From contig CALCPC010000537.1 of the NCBI GenBank assembly GCA_937900975.1, positions 1 through 16,570 of the forward strand: DNA of 16,570 nt, read 5' to 3'. Below, one piece after another: positions 14,677-16,570 of the stretch. The position numbers were made by a program, and so were the translations under genes. A model generated the notes under the pieces. That model saw only the letters and a list, made by a program, of their open reading frames with translations, was not told the DNA's origin and made no database searches. Each line of letters begins with the position of its first letter. Positions within the stretch are counted from its first letter, which is position 1. Source of the stretch: an uncultured Paracoccaceae bacterium. Lineage in GTDB: Bacteria; Pseudomonadota; Alphaproteobacteria; Rhodobacterales; Rhodobacteraceae.

Positions 14677-14770
14677 GTCTTCTTGCGGCCCGCCCTGCGC
14701 CCAAGCGACGGCCCGCGGGTTTGATCGGTCGCTTTAAGGGACCCGATCCTTTGGGCCTAAAACCGTCCTC

Positions 14771-15601
14771 TCAGTAGCCCGTGCCACGCACGACCACACG
14801 CACGGTGCGCAGGATGATCCAAAGATCGGTCAAGAACGACAGCGTCCGGTCGTACTGGGCGTCGAAACGGGCGCGGTCTTGGAACGAGCTCGCATTCCGG
14901 TCGGACACCTGCCAATTGCCGGTGACGCCCGGACGATGTCTGTGATAGGCCTCGCCCGGATACAGCGCGACTTGGTTTTCCATGATCGGACGCGGCCCGA
15001 CCAAGGACATGTCGCCGCGCAACACATTCCAAAGCTGCGGCAACTCATCCAGCGAGGTTTTGCGCAGGATCCGGCCAAGCGGCGTGATCCGGGGGTCGTT
15101 TTTCAGCTTTTGGTCGCGGTCCCATTCCGCCCGGGCGATCGGGTCGGCGGCCAGATGCGCGGCCAGACGCGCATCGGCGTCGACGACCATGCTGCGCAGC
15201 TTCCACATCTTGAAGGGCTTGCCGCCGCGGCCGATGCGGGTTTGCGCGTAAAAGCTGGGCTGCCCGTCGCGGGCGATCAAAAGCGCAAGGATCGCCACCA
15301 CGGGCACCACGATCACGGCGCTGACCAAGACCAGGGCGATATCCAGTGTCCGTTTGATCACGCTGCGATAGACGGCGGTGCTGAAAACGCGCGATTTGGC
15401 CGGGACGAACCCGGACAGTCTGGACTTCGGTCCAGATATCGGGCTCAGATCGGCGGCGGGTCCTACGGGGGTTCCTACCGGGGTCACCGTGACGTCGCGG
15501 CGAAACTCTCGAAAGCTCATCGTCATATGGTTACGCAACGGCGCTTCGGCCGTCCCTCCTACACTCCCATGCGCCTCCACAGTCCCCTCCGGCGATTCCA
15601 T
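14771..15601 (-). CDS. ExoY-like undecaprenyl-phosphate sugar transferase
   Basis: 276 residues if ATG 15601 is used. GTG at 15637 (no ribosome-binding site), GTG at 15580 (behind GGAGGGG) and ATG at 15526 are alternatives, so the first ~75 residues are uncertain; the conserved domain is not. After a variable N-terminus comes KRTLDIALVLVSAVIVVPVV, the single membrane segment of the bacterial sugar transferase family (PF02397). Then follow FYAQTRIGRGGKPFKMWKLRSM, NDPRITPLGRILRKTSLDELPQL, GDMSLVGPRP and PGVTGNWQVSDR, all hallmark motifs, and the tail DLWIILRTVRVVVRGTGY. The enzyme transfers a sugar-1-phosphate from a UDP-sugar to undecaprenyl phosphate at the inner membrane, the first step of exopolysaccharide repeat-unit synthesis. 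It looks complete, and the short length puts it in the ExoY rather than WbaP class. The exact sugar cannot be read from sequence. Confidence 0.92.
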   Translation of the reverse strand: MESPEGTVEAHGSVGGTAEAPLRNHMTMSFREFRRDVTVTPVGTPVGPAADLSPISGPKSRLSGFVPAKSRVFSTAVYRSVIKRTLDIALVLVSAVIVVPVVAILALLIARDGQPSFYAQTRIGRGGKPFKMWKLRSMVVDADARLAAHLAADPIARAEWDRDQKLKNDPRITPLGRILRKTSLDELPQLWNVLRGDMSLVGPRPIMENQVALYPGEAYHRHRPGVTGNWQVSDRNASSFQDRARFDAQYDRTLSFLTDLWIILRTVRVVVRGTGY

Positions 15602-16067
15602 TTCCGGCTCTTCGGACTGCCCCCGGTGGCGACGCACCGTTCGTTAATCAACGATTCATCCGTAACCCATTTTAAGATAAAAGCGAACCTCATTTGACGA
15701 AGACTTATACCAGATTTTATCCTTTATGTCGGATCTGGGCGGCAGGGCGGCGGCGGGGCCGTGAAACGCGACAAGATCCGGGCGAAATCCCGTCCTAAAT
15801 GTGTAAATTATGATCTTTTGCGCCGCCAGTGACCGTCTTTTTGTCGAAATTGCATGGTTTGGCAGGGCAAGCGTGACCACATGCGGACTGCGGCTCGGGG
15901 CGCAAAAGGCAGGGCGCGCCTCCGGGCGCAAAAGGCTGGGCGCGGCTCTGGGGGCAACGACTGGACGCAAGGACGGCGCGCAAAGATTGCACGCAGCCGC
16001 CCTTAGCGTGCAGAAGAGCCCCGGAAAAGCCCGGTTTGACAGGCGCAATCTGAAAGGCGCACGCTGA
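15602..16067. promoter_or_regulatory. Divergent region between the sugar transferase and the ATPase gene
   Basis: The ~430-bp region contains an AT-rich block at 15640-15730 and another at ~15795-15855, which are the likely promoter sites of the two divergent genes. CCAGAT / ATCTGG (15710-15715 with 15733-15738) form an inverted repeat. A TTGACG at 15694-15699 has no good -10 partner. The 26-bp repeats lie nearer the ATPase gene. No gene is supported. Confidence 0.5.
15891..15994. repeat. Degenerate 26-bp tandem repeat, about four copies
   Basis: Units start at 15891, 15917, 15943 and 15969. The first two share GGGCGCAAAAGGC followed by GGGCG. The third keeps CGGCTC...GGGGGCAA and the fourth keeps GGCGCGCAAAG. 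The array ends ~75 bp before the ATPase start codon, upstream of its coding strand. Confidence 0.7.
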
Positions 16068-16570
16068 ATGATATCGACTTCGGCCCTTTACATGGAGTTT
16101 TTCGGGCTCTCCGAGCGGCCCTTCACCCTCCTGCCCGATCCCGATTTCCTGTTCTGGGCGCCGGGGCACCGGCGCGCCTTCACCGTGCTCGAATACGGGA
16201 TCCTGACCCGCGCGCCGATCACCGTCGTCACCGGCGAGGTCGGGGCGGGCAAGACCACGCTGATCCAAAAGCTTCTGCGCCTGGTCGAAGACGACGTCAC
16301 CGTCGGGCTGATCTCCAACGCCCAGGGCGGGCGCGGCGCGCTCTTGCAATGGGTGCTGAACGCGCTTGGCCTCGCCTATGCCGACAGCCGCGATTATGTC
16401 ACGCTGTTCCAGCAGTTGCAGGATTTCCTGATCGCCGAATACGCGGCCGGGCGGCGCGTCATCCTGATCATCGACGAGGCGCAGAACCTGTCGGTCGAAG
16501 GGCTGGAAGAGCTGCGGATGCTGACCAACATCAACTCCGGCAAGGACGAGCTGTTGCAGCTGGTGCTGGT
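16068..16570 (+). CDS. ExeA/XrtA-associated-type AAA ATPase (partial)
   Basis: The first 167 residues are present and the gene runs past the window. The start ATG at 16068 is taken because the frame is open from there; AAAGG lies ~12 nt upstream and an in-frame ATG at 16092 is an alternative. The N-terminus MEFFGLSERPFTLLPDPDFLF is the signature of general secretion GspA/ExeA-like ATPases, including those placed next to PEP-CTERM/XrtA exopolysaccharide genes. The Walker A motif GEVGAGKT is at residues 56-63 and the Walker B VILIIDEAQNL at 131-141 (D136, E137). It probably powers or regulates assembly of an envelope polysaccharide or secretion complex at the inner membrane. Next to a sugar transferase and a PrsT-like lipoprotein, the exopolysaccharide role is favoured over type II secretion. 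Confidence 0.9.
   Translation, partial: MISTSALYMEFFGLSERPFTLLPDPDFLFWAPGHRRAFTVLEYGILTRAPITVVTGEVGAGKTTLIQKLLRLVEDDVTVGLISNAQGGRGALLQWVLNALGLAYADSRDYVTLFQQLQDFLIAEYAAGRRVILIIDEAQNLSVEGLEELRMLTNINSGKDELLQLVL

Larger units (their letters stand above)
14192..14770. promoter_or_regulatory. Leader region of the TPR lipoprotein gene
   Basis: This 579-bp gap between two minus-strand genes has no supported gene. It must carry the end of the sugar transferase transcript and probably the promoter of the TPR gene. The AT-richer part at ~14520-14585 is the best promoter candidate and holds two 14-bp repeats; another repeat group lies at 14636-14676. A weak hairpin on the minus strand soon after the transferase stop (GGCCC paired with GGGTC, ~14740-14756) could be a poor terminator. 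Confidence 0.45.

Noticed and set aside
16036..16041. TTGACA as the -35 box of the ATPase gene
   Set aside because: A -10 box at normal spacing would fall at the start codon and the sequence there (GCGCAC) does not fit.

Overview
The window is GC-rich DNA whose codon use, Hint/RTX-type secreted proteins and exopolysaccharide genes point to an alphaproteobacterium, most likely Rhodobacterales (roseobacter-like). This rests on gene families and composition only. It holds nine main genes plus a partial one at the left edge. Both edge genes are cut by the window ends.

Left half (1-8.8 kb), secreted and periplasmic proteins. A partial Hint-domain gene (minus strand, 1-397) is followed by two large divergent genes with matching N-terminal halves: seven calcium-binding FG-GAP repeats of about 80 residues each. 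The minus-strand copy (696-2948) ends in a complete Hint autoprocessing domain. The plus-strand copy (3584-6025) ends in an Ig/VCBS-like domain, RTX nonapeptides and a type I secretion tail. A 635-bp intergenic region rich in inverted repeats separates them. Next come two paralogous exported proteins (6006-7331 and 7538-8809) that share six cysteines and TolB-like beta-propeller motifs. A strong hairpin at 8813-8843 ends this block.

Middle (8.9-10 kb), a toxin-antitoxin-like pair. A MerR-type HTH plus DUF433 protein (8957-9580) precedes a DUF5615/PIN-like gene (9570-9979). The start codon of the second gene and its body lie in different frames, separated by a run of ten T. This is either a homopolymer indel, a dead gene, or a slippage-controlled gene.

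Right half (10-16.6 kb), an exopolysaccharide/cell-envelope region. It has an unrecognised 406-residue protein with an acidic tail, a large TPR lipoprotein resembling PrsT of PEP-CTERM/exosortase loci, an ExoY-like undecaprenyl-phosphate sugar transferase (all minus strand) and, divergently, the start of an ExeA/XrtA-associated-type AAA ATPase. No exosortase is present in the window. The gaps and gene starts here carry several unrelated short tandem repeats with periods of 14, 15, 26 and 27 bp.

Inferred theme: surface adhesion and matrix, with calcium-binding secreted proteins on the left and polysaccharide assembly on the right, separated by a small toxin-antitoxin island. The most unusual points are the T10-split toxin, the twin FG-GAP proteins with alternative C-termini, the paired six-cysteine propellers and the clustering of short tandem repeats around the envelope genes.
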